This document shows positions 49,470-58,283 of a DNA stretch of 64,000 nucleotides, piece by piece. Each line of letters begins with the position of its first letter. Positions within the stretch are counted from its first letter, which is position 1. The position numbers and the translations under genes were made by a program. The notes under the pieces were generated by a model. It was not told the origin of the DNA, made no database searches, and saw only the letters and a list, made by a program, of their open reading frames with translations. Origin of the DNA: Longispora fulva (GTDB lineage: Bacteria; Actinomycetota; Actinomycetes; Mycobacteriales; Micromonosporaceae); the NCBI RefSeq assembly GCF_015751905.1, contig NZ_JADOUF010000001.1:1488001-1552000 (forward strand), in the 5' to 3' direction.

Positions 49470-51587
49470 TCAGCGCGCCGCCTCCACGGTCACGACCACG
49501 CCGCTGAACGCCGCGGTGCCGACGACGCCGTCCACCTCGGCGTCGTCGGTCAGGTCGTTGACGCTCACCCCAGGGCGTTCGGCCGCGACGGTCAGCCGGG
49601 TGCCGGACCGGCTGTGTCCCCACCCGTGCGGCAGGCTCACCACGCCCGGCATCATGTCGGCGCTCGCCGCGACCTCGGTCTCGACCGTCCCCACCCGCGA
49701 CGCGATCCGGACCAGTTGCCCGTCGGCCAGCCCCCGGGCGGCCAGGTCGTCGGGGTGCATCAACAGCTGGTGCCGGGGCCGGCCTTTGGCGAGCCGGGGC
49801 GCGTTGTGCATCCACGAGTTGTTGCTGCGCAGGTGCCGCCGGCCGACCAACCGCAGTTCGCCGGCCCCGAGCGGGGTGAGCAGTTCGGCGCGGGCGTCGG
49901 CCAGGGCCGCGAGGAGCTCCGGCGGGGCGGCGTGCACCCGGCTGTCGCGGGTCCGCAACGCCCCGGGCAGTGCCGGCCTCAGCGGTCCGAGGTCCACGCC
50001 GTGCGGTCGGCGGCGCAGGGTCCGCATCGACAGTCGGTGCCTGCCGGTGCGCAGCAGCAGGTCGACGAGCTGGTCGGGGCGCAGCCGGGACTGCACGGCC
50101 AGCCGCAGGTCGCGCCAGGTGCGCTTCCCACCCCACATCTTCCGGTACCGGCGCCCCAGCTCCCCGAAGATCTGCCAGTCGTGCCGCGTACCGGCCGGGG
50201 CGGCCAGGATCGCGGGGGAGTAGCGGGCGGTGTCGCGGACGGCGAGGGCGTGGAACACGATGTCGTAGTTGTCGTGCTCCAGCGCGGTGGTCGGCGGCAG
50301 GATGATGTCGGCGTGCCGGGTGGTCTCGTTGACGTACAGGTCGATGGACACCATGAAGTCCAGGCCGTCGAGGGCCCGGTCCAGCTGGCCGCCGTTCGGG
50401 GTGGACAGCACCGGGTTGCCCGCCGAGGTGACCAGGGCCCGGACCTGGCCGTCGCCGGGGGTGAGGATCTCCTCGGCGAGGGCGGCCACCGGCAGCTCGC
50501 CGCCGAACTCCGGCAGGCCGCGCACCCGGCTATGCCACTTCGCGTAGTGTCCGCGCCCGATCAGCCCCCGGCCGACGATGTCGACGGCCGGCCGGGTGAG
50601 CAGGGTGCCGCCGGGCCGGTCGAGGTTGCCGGTGACCAGGTTGAGCAGCTGCACGCCCCACTGGCTGAGCACGCCGTGCTTCTGGGTGGACAGCCCGACC
50701 CGGCCGTAGCAGGCGGCCCCGTCGGCGGCGGCGAACTCAGCGGCGATCCGCCGGATGTCGACCGCCGGCACGCCGGTGACGTCGGCGACCCGTTCGGGGG
50801 TGAACTCCGCGACTGCGGCGCGCACCGCGTCGAGGCCGTCCACGTAGGGGGCCGGCCGCGCGAGCCCGGCCTCGAACACCTCGCGGACCAGCGCGAACAG
50901 CAGCGCCGCGTCGGTGCCGGGCCGGATGAAGTGGTGCTCGTCGGCGACGTGCGCGGTCTCGGTGCGCCGGGGGTCGACCACGACCATCCTCCCGCCGCGC
51001 GCCCGCAGATCGACGAGCCTGCGCCGGACATCGGGGACTGTCATCAGGCTGCCGTTGGATGCCAGGGGGTTCGCGCCGAGTACCAGGAAGAAGGTTGTCC
51101 TGTCGATGTCGGGCACGGGGAGCAGGAACTGGTGGCCGTAGAGCCAGTAGGAAACGAGGTGGTGGGGCAGTTGGTCGACGGAGGTCGCCGAGTAGCGGTT
51201 GCGGGTGCGCAGCTGGCCGAGGAACAGCGGCCCGTGGGTGAGCGAGCCGTAGTTGTGCACGTTGGGATTGCCCAGGTAGACGGCGACGGCGTCGCCGCCG
51301 TGCGCGCGGCGGATCGCGACCAGGCGGCGTGCGACCTCGTCGAGGGCCTCGTCCCAGGAGATCTCCCGCCAGCCGTCGGCGGTCCGGCGCACCGGGCGTC
51401 GCAGCCGGTCGGGGTCGTCGCGGATGTCGGTCAGCGCGAGGGCCTTGGGGCAGATGTGGCCCCGGGACAGCGGGTCGTCGACGTCCCCTCGGATGTCGAC
51501 GACCGCGCCGTCGCGCAGGGTGAACCGCAGCCCGCAGATGGCCTCGCACAGGTTGCAGGCCCCGAACCGGACCACGTCCTCGGTCAT
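49470..51587 (-). CDS. Molybdopterin oxidoreductase (DMSO-reductase family, [4Fe-4S])
   Basis: 705 residues from ATG 51587 with GGGAGG upstream. The N-terminal cluster pattern is C11-x2-C14-x3-C18-x27-C46 (CNLCEAICG ... HICPK), the [4Fe-4S] ligand set. The family continues with SWDEALDEVARRL, GNPNVHNYGSLTHGP, LVLGANPLASNGS and PHGWGHS near the end, binding a molybdo-bis-pterin cofactor. There is no Tat signal, so it is cytoplasmic. Partner Fe-S, membrane or chaperone subunits are not adjacent. Closest in style to the orphan 'molybdopterin-dependent oxidoreductases' of actinobacteria; substrate unknown. Confidence 0.88.
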   Translation of the reverse strand: MTEDVVRFGACNLCEAICGLRFTLRDGAVVDIRGDVDDPLSRGHICPKALALTDIRDDPDRLRRPVRRTADGWREISWDEALDEVARRLVAIRRAHGGDAVAVYLGNPNVHNYGSLTHGPLFLGQLRTRNRYSATSVDQLPHHLVSYWLYGHQFLLPVPDIDRTTFFLVLGANPLASNGSLMTVPDVRRRLVDLRARGGRMVVVDPRRTETAHVADEHHFIRPGTDAALLFALVREVFEAGLARPAPYVDGLDAVRAAVAEFTPERVADVTGVPAVDIRRIAAEFAAADGAACYGRVGLSTQKHGVLSQWGVQLLNLVTGNLDRPGGTLLTRPAVDIVGRGLIGRGHYAKWHSRVRGLPEFGGELPVAALAEEILTPGDGQVRALVTSAGNPVLSTPNGGQLDRALDGLDFMVSIDLYVNETTRHADIILPPTTALEHDNYDIVFHALAVRDTARYSPAILAAPAGTRHDWQIFGELGRRYRKMWGGKRTWRDLRLAVQSRLRPDQLVDLLLRTGRHRLSMRTLRRRPHGVDLGPLRPALPGALRTRDSRVHAAPPELLAALADARAELLTPLGAGELRLVGRRHLRSNNSWMHNAPRLAKGRPRHQLLMHPDDLAARGLADGQLVRIASRVGTVETEVAASADMMPGVVSLPHGWGHSRSGTRLTVAAERPGVSVNDLTDDAEVDGVVGTAAFSGVVVTVEAAR

Positions 51588-51628
51588 GTCCCGATCCTCC
51601 CATTACCAATGGGTAACAGGAAGGGCCT

Positions 51629-52012
51629 TCAGCCGCAGTTGTACACCGTCGCGGAGCCGTAGGTCGTCAGGTACCCGGGCGGCACCTTCCTGGAGTACCG
51701 GTAGGTGTTCGGCGTCGTGCCCACGCACTGGTAGGTGGCCTCCCAGCCCGAGCCGACGGTCGACCATGTGCCGTCGGCGTTCTGCCGCTGCCAGTGGTAG
51801 TAGAGGTCGCCGTCGTCGTAGTCGCTGCACCGGTAGTAGCCGGAGACGGTCAGCGTGCCGCCGTTGTTCCCGCTTGTCTCGTAGCTGACCCAGCAGGTCC
51901 TGACGGCGGACGAGGTGGTGCCGGCGGCCTGGGCGGGGGCGGTCAGGCCGGCCAGGGCGGTGGCCGCGAGGGCCAGGGTGGTCAGCAGACGGGCACCGCG
52001 TGGTGCTGTCAT
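51629..52012 (-). CDS. Small secreted protein, unknown
   Basis: 127 residues from ATG 52012 with GAGGAGA nine bases upstream. Signal peptide (RLLTTLALAATALAGLTAPAQAA) precedes an aromatic-rich domain of about 97 residues containing four Cys (RTCWVSY, YRCSDY, YQCVG, YNCG), suggestive of two disulfides, and many Tyr and Gly/Asn. I do not recognise a family. It stands between the oxidoreductase and the pirin gene and has its own upstream region of about 110 bp. Confidence 0.7.
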   Translation of the reverse strand: MTAPRGARLLTTLALAATALAGLTAPAQAAGTTSSAVRTCWVSYETSGNNGGTLTVSGYYRCSDYDDGDLYYHWQRQNADGTWSTVGSGWEATYQCVGTTPNTYRYSRKVPPGYLTTYGSATVYNCG

Positions 52013-52120
52013 CGGGTTCTCCTCGGATTCGGGGATCTGCCCGCATGCTGCCGGCGTGCGCGGGGGGACATGAACATATCAACGGGTATCAGTCAATGTA
52101 CATGTGTCCGAATGTGCTGA

Positions 52121-52162
52121 TGATGGAAAAACCTCCACTGTCCATATTAGACAGTGGAGGTT
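52121..52162 (-). terminator. Intrinsic terminator of the pirin 1 gene
   Basis: A perfect 13-bp stem (AACCTCCACTGTC with its complement, 52130-52142 and 52150-52162) is followed on the minus strand by TTTTT. It lies 13 bp after the pirin stop codon. Confidence 0.85.
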
Positions 52163-52175
52163 ATAGTGTCGGGCC

Positions 52176-53126
52176 CTACTCGGCGTGCTCCGCCGGGATC
52201 GTGCCCAGCCGGCCGGCCTTGAAGTCCTCGAAGGCCTGGATCAGCTCGTTGCGGGTGTTCATCACGAACGGCCCGTACGCGGCGACCGGCTCCCGGATCG
52301 GCTGCCCGCCCAGGACGAACACGTCCAGCGGGGTGTCGCCCGGGTTGGCGGCGACGGTGAGCGCGCCGCCCGCCCCGAACACGGCGAGCTGGCCCATCGC
52401 GATCGGCCGCCTCTCGGTGCCGACGGTGCCGGCGCCGCCGAGGGCGTAGGCGAGGGCGTTGAAGTCCGCCCGCCACGGCAGGGTGACCGAGGCTCCGGGG
52501 GCGATCGTGGCGTGCACCAGGGTGATCGGCGTGTGCGTGGACCCCGGCCCGGCGTGCCCGGCCAGTTCGCCGGCGATCACCCGGATCAGCGCGCCGCCGT
52601 CGGGCGAGGTGAGCAGGGCGACCTTGTTCCCGGTGATGTCCTGGTAGCGGGGCGCGGCCATCTTGTTCGACTTCGGCAGGTTGACCCACAGTTGCACGCC
52701 GTGGAACAGGCCGCCGCTGACCACGAGGTGCTCGGGCGGGGTCTCGATGTGCAGGATCCCGGCCCCGGCGGTCATCCACTGGGTGTCGCCGCCGCCGATC
52801 AGGCCTCCGCCGCCGTTGGAGTCGGAGTGCGCCATCTCGCCGTCGATCATGTAGGTCACGGTCTCGAATCCCCGGTGCGGGTGCCACGGGGTGCCCTTCG
52901 GCTCGCCCGGACCGTAGTCGACCTCGCCCATCTGGTCCATGTGGATGAAGGGGTCGAGGTCGGCGAGGTCCACGCCGGCGAACGCGCGCCGGACGGGGAA
53001 GCCCTCGCCCTCGTAGCCCTTCGGGGCGGTGGTCACGGACACCACGGGGCGGTCGCGGTCGGTGAGGGGGTCGGGCTGCGGAACGCGCGGCAGGGCCAGC
53101 GTGTTCTCGACGGTCACAGCGGGCAT
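52176..53126 (-). CDS. Pirin family protein 1
   Basis: 316 residues from ATG 53126, chosen because GGAGGGG lies five bases upstream; ATG 53144 is less well placed. Bicupin fold: the N-terminal cupin has the metal-binding cluster WHPHRGFETVTYMIDGEMAHSDSNG and the C-terminal IRVIAGELAGHAGPGSTHTP. Pirins bind iron or other metals; some have quercetinase activity, and others modulate central metabolism or redox responses. Two near-identical 15-bp sites flank its promoter. Confidence 0.9.
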   Translation of the reverse strand: MPAVTVENTLALPRVPQPDPLTDRDRPVVSVTTAPKGYEGEGFPVRRAFAGVDLADLDPFIHMDQMGEVDYGPGEPKGTPWHPHRGFETVTYMIDGEMAHSDSNGGGGLIGGGDTQWMTAGAGILHIETPPEHLVVSGGLFHGVQLWVNLPKSNKMAAPRYQDITGNKVALLTSPDGGALIRVIAGELAGHAGPGSTHTPITLVHATIAPGASVTLPWRADFNALAYALGGAGTVGTERRPIAMGQLAVFGAGGALTVAANPGDTPLDVFVLGGQPIREPVAAYGPFVMNTRNELIQAFEDFKAGRLGTIPAEHAE

Positions 53127-53145
53127 GGGGCCCCTCCAGATCATT

Positions 53146-53163
53146 TAGTTGCTCAGTCAACTA
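53146..53163. promoter_or_regulatory. Pirin operator, copy 1
   Basis: TAGTTG and CAACTA arms enclose CTCAGT, 20 bp upstream of the pirin 1 start and just beyond the predicted transcription start. Its 15-bp core recurs at 53185-53199. The TTGACTxAGCAA core is MarR-like. Confidence 0.55.
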
Positions 53164-53184
53164 CTTGCACTGTACCCAAGATAT

Positions 53185-53199
53185 TTGCTTAGTCAACTA
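53185..53199. promoter_or_regulatory. Pirin operator, copy 2, overlapping -35
   Basis: The 15-bp core TTGCTTAGTCAACTA repeats copy 1 with one change at a 36-bp offset. On the minus strand it contains TTGACT, which forms a promoter with TACAGT 16 bp downstream. It overlaps the end of the pirin 2 gene (stop at 53193-53195). Confidence 0.5.
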
Positions 53200-54137
53200 T
53201 TCCCGTGGCGGTCGCGGGCCTTCAACCGGACGGACGGCATCTCCGGGGCCGGAATGGGATCCCCGTCGTAGCCGCGCACCGCGCCGAACCGGCGGCCGGC
53301 CATCCAGTCCTCCCGGGCCTCGACGATCTCCTCGTGCGAGCGGGCGACGAAGTTCCACCACATCACCAGCGGGTCGTCGAACGGCGCGCCGCCGAGCAGG
53401 AACAGCCGGGCGTCCCCGTCGGCCTCCAGCGGCAACGACCGGCGGCCCTCGCCCAGGTAGAGCAGCCCGCCGGGGGCCAACTTCGTGCCGGCGACCCGCG
53501 CGGCCCCGTTCGTGACGATCGCCGCGTACTCGAACGCGGCCTCCACCGGCAGCGTCGTGCGCGCCCCCGCCGCGAGCACGACCTCGGCCCCGACCAGCGG
53601 CGTGTGGGCGAGCGCCGGTGACGTCACCCCGCCCATCGAGCCCATCACGACGGTGACCTCCACCCCGTGCCCGGCCAGCCGCGGCAGGTCCGCGTGGTGG
53701 TCGAACCGGGGCTCGTCGTGCCGGGCCCCCTCGGGGAGCGCCACCCACAACTGCAGCCCGTGCATCACGGGCGGGTGCGTGGCCGGCGACTCCTCGGAGT
53801 GCGCGATGCCGCGCCCGGACGTCATCAGGTTCAGCTGCCCGGGCCGGATGCTCTGGAGACTGCCCAGGCTGTCGCGGTGCAGCACCTCGCCCTCCACCAG
53901 CCAGGTGACGGTCTGCAACCCGCAGTGCGGGTGCGGCCCGACCTGCATCCCTGGCCGGTCGGCCACGTCGTCGGGCCCGAACGCGTCGGCGAAGCACCAC
54001 GCGCCGACCATCCGGCGGGGGCGCTGCGGCAGGAGCCGGCGCACCACGGTGTACCGGCCGAGGGCCACCTCGTGCCCGGGGAGAAGAAGGTTTTCCACCC
54101 CCTGAGCGTAGGTGGCCCCCGGCCGGGGCCCGCTCAC
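53193..54137 (-). CDS. Pirin family protein 2
   Basis: 314 residues. GTG 54137 overlaps the ATPase stop codon as GTGA, so translation is probably coupled; GTG 54098 (VENLLLPGHEV) would give a more family-like N-terminus. The cupin metal site reads VGPHPHCGLQTVTWLVEGEVLHRDSLG. The C-terminal cupin is similar to pirin 1, but overall the two proteins are distant paralogues. It is the last gene of the ABC exporter cluster, and its role there is unknown. Confidence 0.88.
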   Translation of the reverse strand: MSGPRPGATYAQGVENLLLPGHEVALGRYTVVRRLLPQRPRRMVGAWCFADAFGPDDVADRPGMQVGPHPHCGLQTVTWLVEGEVLHRDSLGSLQSIRPGQLNLMTSGRGIAHSEESPATHPPVMHGLQLWVALPEGARHDEPRFDHHADLPRLAGHGVEVTVVMGSMGGVTSPALAHTPLVGAEVVLAAGARTTLPVEAAFEYAAIVTNGAARVAGTKLAPGGLLYLGEGRRSLPLEADGDARLFLLGGAPFDDPLVMWWNFVARSHEEIVEAREDWMAGRRFGAVRGYDGDPIPAPEMPSVRLKARDRHGNS

Positions 54138-54811
54138 CTCCCGCGACGGGCGATCTTGCCCTTCGTCAGGGTCAGCACCTGGTCGGACTGGCGGGCCACC
54201 TCCTGGGAGTGCGTGACGACGATGACGCAGGTGCCCTGCTCGTGGGCGAGTTCCCGGAACACCTCGACCATCTCCTGGGCGGTGTCGCCGTCCAGGTTGC
54301 CGGTCGGCTCGTCGGCGAACAGGATGTCCACGTCACAGGCCAGGGCCCGGGCGATGGCGACCCGCTGCTGCTGGCCGCCGCTGAGTTCCAGGACCGGGGC
54401 TTTCGCCTCCTGCTCGTCGAGTCCGAGCCGTTCGAGCAGCTCCATGGCCCGCGTTTTTCCGCCCTTCACCCCGGTGATCTCCATGGCCGTGGTCACGTTG
54501 CGCACCGCGCTCATGTAGGTCAACAGGTTGTACGACTGGAAGATCGTCGCCACGTGCCGGTTGCGGTACCGCGCCAGGCCCATGCCGCGCACGTCCTCGC
54601 CGCGGTAGAGCACCCGGCCGTCGACCGGGGAGTCCAGGCCGCTGGCCAGGCTGAGCATCGTCGTCTTGCCGCTGCCGGACGGCCCGAGGATTGTGTAGAA
54701 GGTGCCCGGCTCGAAGGCGTAGGTGACGTTCTTGAGCACCCAGACCTTGCGCCGGGGGCCCTGGAAGGCGTGACTGACGCTGTCGAGTTCGAGAATCGGT
54801 GCCACGGTCAT
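54134..54811 (-). CDS. ABC transporter ATP-binding protein
   Basis: 225 residues from ATG 54811. Walker A GPSGSGKTT, Q-loop FQSYNLL, signature LSGGQQQR, Walker B DILFADEP and H-loop VTHS are all intact. It belongs to the MacB/LolD-like family of exporters with FtsX-type permeases. The start overlaps the permease stop as ATGA. With the divergent response regulator/kinase pair it forms a BceAB-like arrangement, though the sensor domain organisation differs. Confidence 0.95.
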   Translation of the reverse strand: MTVAPILELDSVSHAFQGPRRKVWVLKNVTYAFEPGTFYTILGPSGSGKTTMLSLASGLDSPVDGRVLYRGEDVRGMGLARYRNRHVATIFQSYNLLTYMSAVRNVTTAMEITGVKGGKTRAMELLERLGLDEQEAKAPVLELSGGQQQRVAIARALACDVDILFADEPTGNLDGDTAQEMVEVFRELAHEQGTCVIVVTHSQEVARQSDQVLTLTKGKIARRGR

Positions 54812-56277
54812 TCGCCCTTCATCAGGATGGTGCGCGGGTTGAGCTTGAGGACCGCCAGGCCCGGCAGGACGGTGGCGAGCAGCGCGATGCCCAGGCCGAC
54901 GCCGGCCACCCGGCCCACCTCGGCAGCCTCCAGCCGGACGGAGATCCTGTCCACCGGCTTCATCGACTCGGACTCGACCGGGGAACCGATCCGGACGGCG
55001 GACACGGCGCCGGTCGTGCCTCCGACGGTCACCGCCCCACCGGCCATGCCGTTCTGGTTGGCCTTCTTCGCCGCCGCGACCTCCCGGTCGAGGAGCGCGC
55101 TGCCGGCGTACTGCGACAGGGCCTGACCGACCAGCACCGAGAACCCGAGAGCGAGGACGGCGACCGCGACCACCTCCACCAGGTGCTGGCCGACGAGCTT
55201 CCACTTGCGCTCGCCCAGGGACAGCAGGATGCCCAGCTCCTGGCGGCGGTCCCGGATCGCGAGGGTGACGATCAGCCCGAGGATCGCGGCCCCGGCGATC
55301 GACACCAGCCAGACGGCCACCCCCGCGAACGAGGCGATGCCCTGGATCGGGCCGACGAGGTCGTTGTACAGCCGGTCGTTGTTGTCCAGCTTGAACACCT
55401 CCAGATCGATGCCCGCAGCCTTGGCCGCCTGCTGGAACTGCGCGAACCTCTCCGGATCCTTCAACGTGTACTTCGCGGTCTGCACCTGCGGCTGCCCGTC
55501 GACCAGCGTGGCCGGGTTGAGCGTGGCGAGCGCCCCGAACGGCACGTAGACCTTGTTGCCAGGGAGCATCGACGGAGGCATCCAGGAGTCGGTCAGGGCC
55601 GTCGGGTCCCGGTACACCCCGATGATCTCGAATTCGGCGCTGTGCTTGCCGTCCGCCGACCTCAGGGTCAACTTGCCGCCCACCTTGAGGGTGTTCTTCT
55701 TGGCCAGGCGCTCCTCGACCAGGGCGACGTTGCTGCCGTCGTCCTTCATCGTGGGCGCGCGGCCCTCGACCAGGGTGTGCCGGCCCTTGCCGAACTCGTC
55801 GGTGAGGCCCAGATCGCGGGCCCCGCTGAGCGAGAGCGTGTTCATGTCGACCGGACCGGCGGAGTCGCCACCGGCGGCCGTGGCCATGTGCAGGCCCTCC
55901 GGGGGCTTGCCCCCGCCCTCGACCAGCTTCACCCCCTCCGGTGGGGCCGACGAGCTCTCCAGGGAGTAGTTGTAGCCCCGCACCAGCGGGGACTTTCCGA
56001 GCGCGTCCACCTTCGCGGTGCTCAGGGAGTCCTTGCCGGAGATCTGCGGCATGCCCCCGTTGGCCTTCGCCATCGCCTTCTCGAAGTCGAAGTAGAGGGA
56101 GATGTCCGCGCCGACCTTGGCCTTCGTGTTGGCGGCCGACTGCCGGGTGGCGCTCTGGAGCAGGAAACCGGCCAGCACCAGCGTGAAGATGACCAGGAAC
56201 AGCCCCAACATGATCAGGGACTTGGCCTTTCTGGCCACCAGGCTCAGGCCCGCCCGTTTGACAAAGTTCACATTCAC
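54808..56277 (-). CDS. FtsX/MacB-like ABC permease
   Basis: 489 residues. An N-terminal helix (LIMLGLFLVIFTLVLAGFLL) and a large extracytoplasmic domain (about 45-290) precede three further membrane helices (VWLVSIAGAAILGLIVTLAI, VVAVAVLALGFSVLV, VAGVGLGIALLATVLPGLAVLKLNP), a total of four, as in MacB-PCD/FtsX proteins. It has the conserved DRRQELGILLSLGERKW coupling region. Such complexes export peptides or extract lipids and antibiotics. There is an Arg/Lys-rich N-terminus but no cleavable signal peptide. Confidence 0.9.
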   Translation of the reverse strand: MNVNFVKRAGLSLVARKAKSLIMLGLFLVIFTLVLAGFLLQSATRQSAANTKAKVGADISLYFDFEKAMAKANGGMPQISGKDSLSTAKVDALGKSPLVRGYNYSLESSSAPPEGVKLVEGGGKPPEGLHMATAAGGDSAGPVDMNTLSLSGARDLGLTDEFGKGRHTLVEGRAPTMKDDGSNVALVEERLAKKNTLKVGGKLTLRSADGKHSAEFEIIGVYRDPTALTDSWMPPSMLPGNKVYVPFGALATLNPATLVDGQPQVQTAKYTLKDPERFAQFQQAAKAAGIDLEVFKLDNNDRLYNDLVGPIQGIASFAGVAVWLVSIAGAAILGLIVTLAIRDRRQELGILLSLGERKWKLVGQHLVEVVAVAVLALGFSVLVGQALSQYAGSALLDREVAAAKKANQNGMAGGAVTVGGTTGAVSAVRIGSPVESESMKPVDRISVRLEAAEVGRVAGVGLGIALLATVLPGLAVLKLNPRTILMKGE

Positions 56278-56355
56278 GCTCAGTTCGCCTCCGTCGTTCG
56301 CGTTCGTCGCTGCGTTGCCAGGGACCTTTCAGGCCGGGTCATTAGAGTCCTGGCG

Positions 56356-56372
56356 GCGTCTCGCCAGCGTCT
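56356..56372. promoter_or_regulatory. Direct-repeat response-regulator site
   Basis: GCGTCT at 56356-56361 and 56367-56372 are spaced exactly 11 bp apart in the 153-bp region between the exporter operon and the OmpR-type regulator. That spacing is typical for OmpR/PhoB-family binding. The rest of this region shows no ORF. Confidence 0.5.
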
Positions 56373-56430
56373 GGAGATCGCCATACGCCCGCCATAACCC
56401 CGGGCTGGTGTGCTGATCGAGGAGGTGTCC

Positions 56431-57120
56431 ATGCGGGTACTGGTGGTCGAGGACGAACCGTTCCTCGCGAGCGCGCTGCGGTCCGGGCTGCGCCGCGAGG
56501 CCATGGCGGCCGACGTCGCCCACGACGGCGAGGACGCCCTGCGCCGGCTCGCCGTGCACGCCTACGACGTGGTCGTCCTCGATCGGGACCTGCCCGGCGT
56601 GCACGGCGACGACGTGTGCCGGCACGTGGCGACCGCACTGCCCGGTTGCCGGATCCTGATGCTCACGGCCGCCGGCGGCTTGCGGGACAAGGTCGCCGGC
56701 CTCGGCCTCGGCGCCGACGACTACCTGGTCAAACCGTTCGACTTCCCGGAACTCGTCGCCCGGCTGCGCGCCCTCGGCAGGCGGACGGCCCCCGCCCAGC
56801 CGCCCGTCCTGGACAGGGTGGGGCTCCGGGTCGACCAGCACCGGATGCAGGCGTACCGCGACGGCCGGTTCCTGCCGCTCACCCGCAAGGAGTTCGCCGT
56901 GCTGACCCTCCTGATGCGGGCCGAGGGCGGGGTGGTCAGCGCCGAGCACCTGCTGGAGAAGGCGTGGGACGAGTACGCGGACCCGTTCACCAACGCCGTG
57001 CGGATCACCATCTCCACCCTGCGCCGCAAGCTGGGCGACCCGGCGGTCCTGCACACCGTCACCGGCGTCGGCTACTACCTCGGCGCGCCGCCCCGGACCG
57101 GACCCGAGGCCGGCCGGTGA
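56431..57120 (+). CDS. OmpR-family response regulator
   Basis: 229 residues from ATG 56431 with GAGGAGG upstream. Receiver domain with acidic pocket VVEDEP, phospho-acceptor Asp in VVVLDRDLPG and Lys in YLVKPFD; C-terminal winged helix with PLTRKEFAVLTLLMRAEGGVVSAEHLLEKAW and TNAVRITISTLRRKLGDP. It overlaps the sensor kinase gene by 4 bp (GTGA). It is divergent from the ABC exporter, so the pair most likely regulates that exporter. Confidence 0.95.
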   Translation: MRVLVVEDEPFLASALRSGLRREAMAADVAHDGEDALRRLAVHAYDVVVLDRDLPGVHGDDVCRHVATALPGCRILMLTAAGGLRDKVAGLGLGADDYLVKPFDFPELVARLRALGRRTAPAQPPVLDRVGLRVDQHRMQAYRDGRFLPLTRKEFAVLTLLMRAEGGVVSAEHLLEKAWDEYADPFTNAVRITISTLRRKLGDPAVLHTVTGVGYYLGAPPRTGPEAGR

Positions 57121-58268
57121 CCGCGCGGCTGAGCGTTCGGGCCAAGCTGACCCTGGTCTACGGCACGCTGATGCTGGTGGTCGAGGCGATCCTGCTCGCC
57201 GTCGTGTACTTCCTGATGACCTACGTGCCCGTCTACCGGATCGCCGCCGCGGACGGCCCGGTGGGGATGCCGGTGCCCGACGACTGGCAGCCGCCGCCCG
57301 GCCCGTGGGACGCCCAGCCGGCGGGCGTCATCGCCATCTCGTCCAAGGCCGACGTGCTCACCTCGCTGCTGTGGTCGTTCGGGGTCGGACTCCTGCTGGT
57401 CACGGCGCTGGGCCTGCTCGTGTGCTGGTTGGTCGCCGGCCGGGTGCTCAGCCCGCTCGCCCGGATCACGGCCGCAGCCCACACCGCCACCACCGGCACC
57501 CTGCACGAACGGATCGCCCTGCCCGGCCGCGCCGACGAACTCAAGAAGCTCGCCGACACGTTCGACGGCATGCTCGCCCGCCTGGAACGCGAGTTCGCCG
57601 CGCACCAGCGGTTCGCGGCCAACGCCGCCCACGAACTGCGCACCCCTCTCGCCGTCACCCGCACCATGCTCCAGGTGGCCCTCGCGCACCCGGAGGACCA
57701 CGACCTGCGCGAACTCGGCCCGAAACTGCTCGCCACCAACGAGCGCAGCATCGCCACGACCGAGGCGCTGCTGGTCCTCGCCAGCGCCGAACACGCGCGG
57801 GTGCGCACCGGGCCGGTGGATCTCGCCGCCCTCGCGGGGGAGGTGGTCGGCCAGGTCGCGGCCGAGGCCGCCCAGCGGGAGGTGTCGGTGGCCCACCGGC
57901 TGCCCGGGTGCTGGGTGACCGGCGACCCGGCCCTGCTGCGCCAGCTCCTGCTGAACCTGGTGCACAACGCCGTCCGGCACAACCACGCCGGGGGACAGGT
58001 GGCGGTCGGCGTGCTCCCCGCGGCGGCCGGCGGCGGGACGCTGACCGTGTCGAACACCGGCCCGGTGGTACCCCAGGACGAACTGTCGTTCCTGTTCGAG
58101 CCGTTCTACCGGCGGCACGGGCGCGCCGGGCGGGGCGGGGCCGCGCCCGGCGCGGTCGGGCACGGCCTGGGGTTGGCGATCGCGCGGGCCATCGCCGAGG
58201 CGCACGGCGGCCGGATCTGCGTGGTCGCCCACCACGCCGGCGGCCTGACCGTGACCGTGACCCTCTGA
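57117..58268 (+). CDS. Sensor histidine kinase
   Basis: 383 residues from GTG 57117. Two membrane helices (LTLVYGTLMLVVEAILLAVVYFLM and LLWSFGVGLLLVTALGLLVCWLV) flank a short extracytoplasmic loop of about 50 residues. HAMP linker, H-box FAANAAHELRTPLAV (phospho-His), N-box LLNLVHNAVRHN and G-box VGHGLGLAIA are complete. The small loop suggests sensing in or near the membrane, as with antibiotic-sensing kinases. It is paired with the response regulator. Confidence 0.95.
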   Translation: MTARLSVRAKLTLVYGTLMLVVEAILLAVVYFLMTYVPVYRIAAADGPVGMPVPDDWQPPPGPWDAQPAGVIAISSKADVLTSLLWSFGVGLLLVTALGLLVCWLVAGRVLSPLARITAAAHTATTGTLHERIALPGRADELKKLADTFDGMLARLEREFAAHQRFAANAAHELRTPLAVTRTMLQVALAHPEDHDLRELGPKLLATNERSIATTEALLVLASAEHARVRTGPVDLAALAGEVVGQVAAEAAQREVSVAHRLPGCWVTGDPALLRQLLLNLVHNAVRHNHAGGQVAVGVLPAAAGGGTLTVSNTGPVVPQDELSFLFEPFYRRHGRAGRGGAAPGAVGHGLGLAIARAIAEAHGGRICVVAHHAGGLTVTVTL

Positions 58269-58283
58269 GATCAACCCCCGCGG

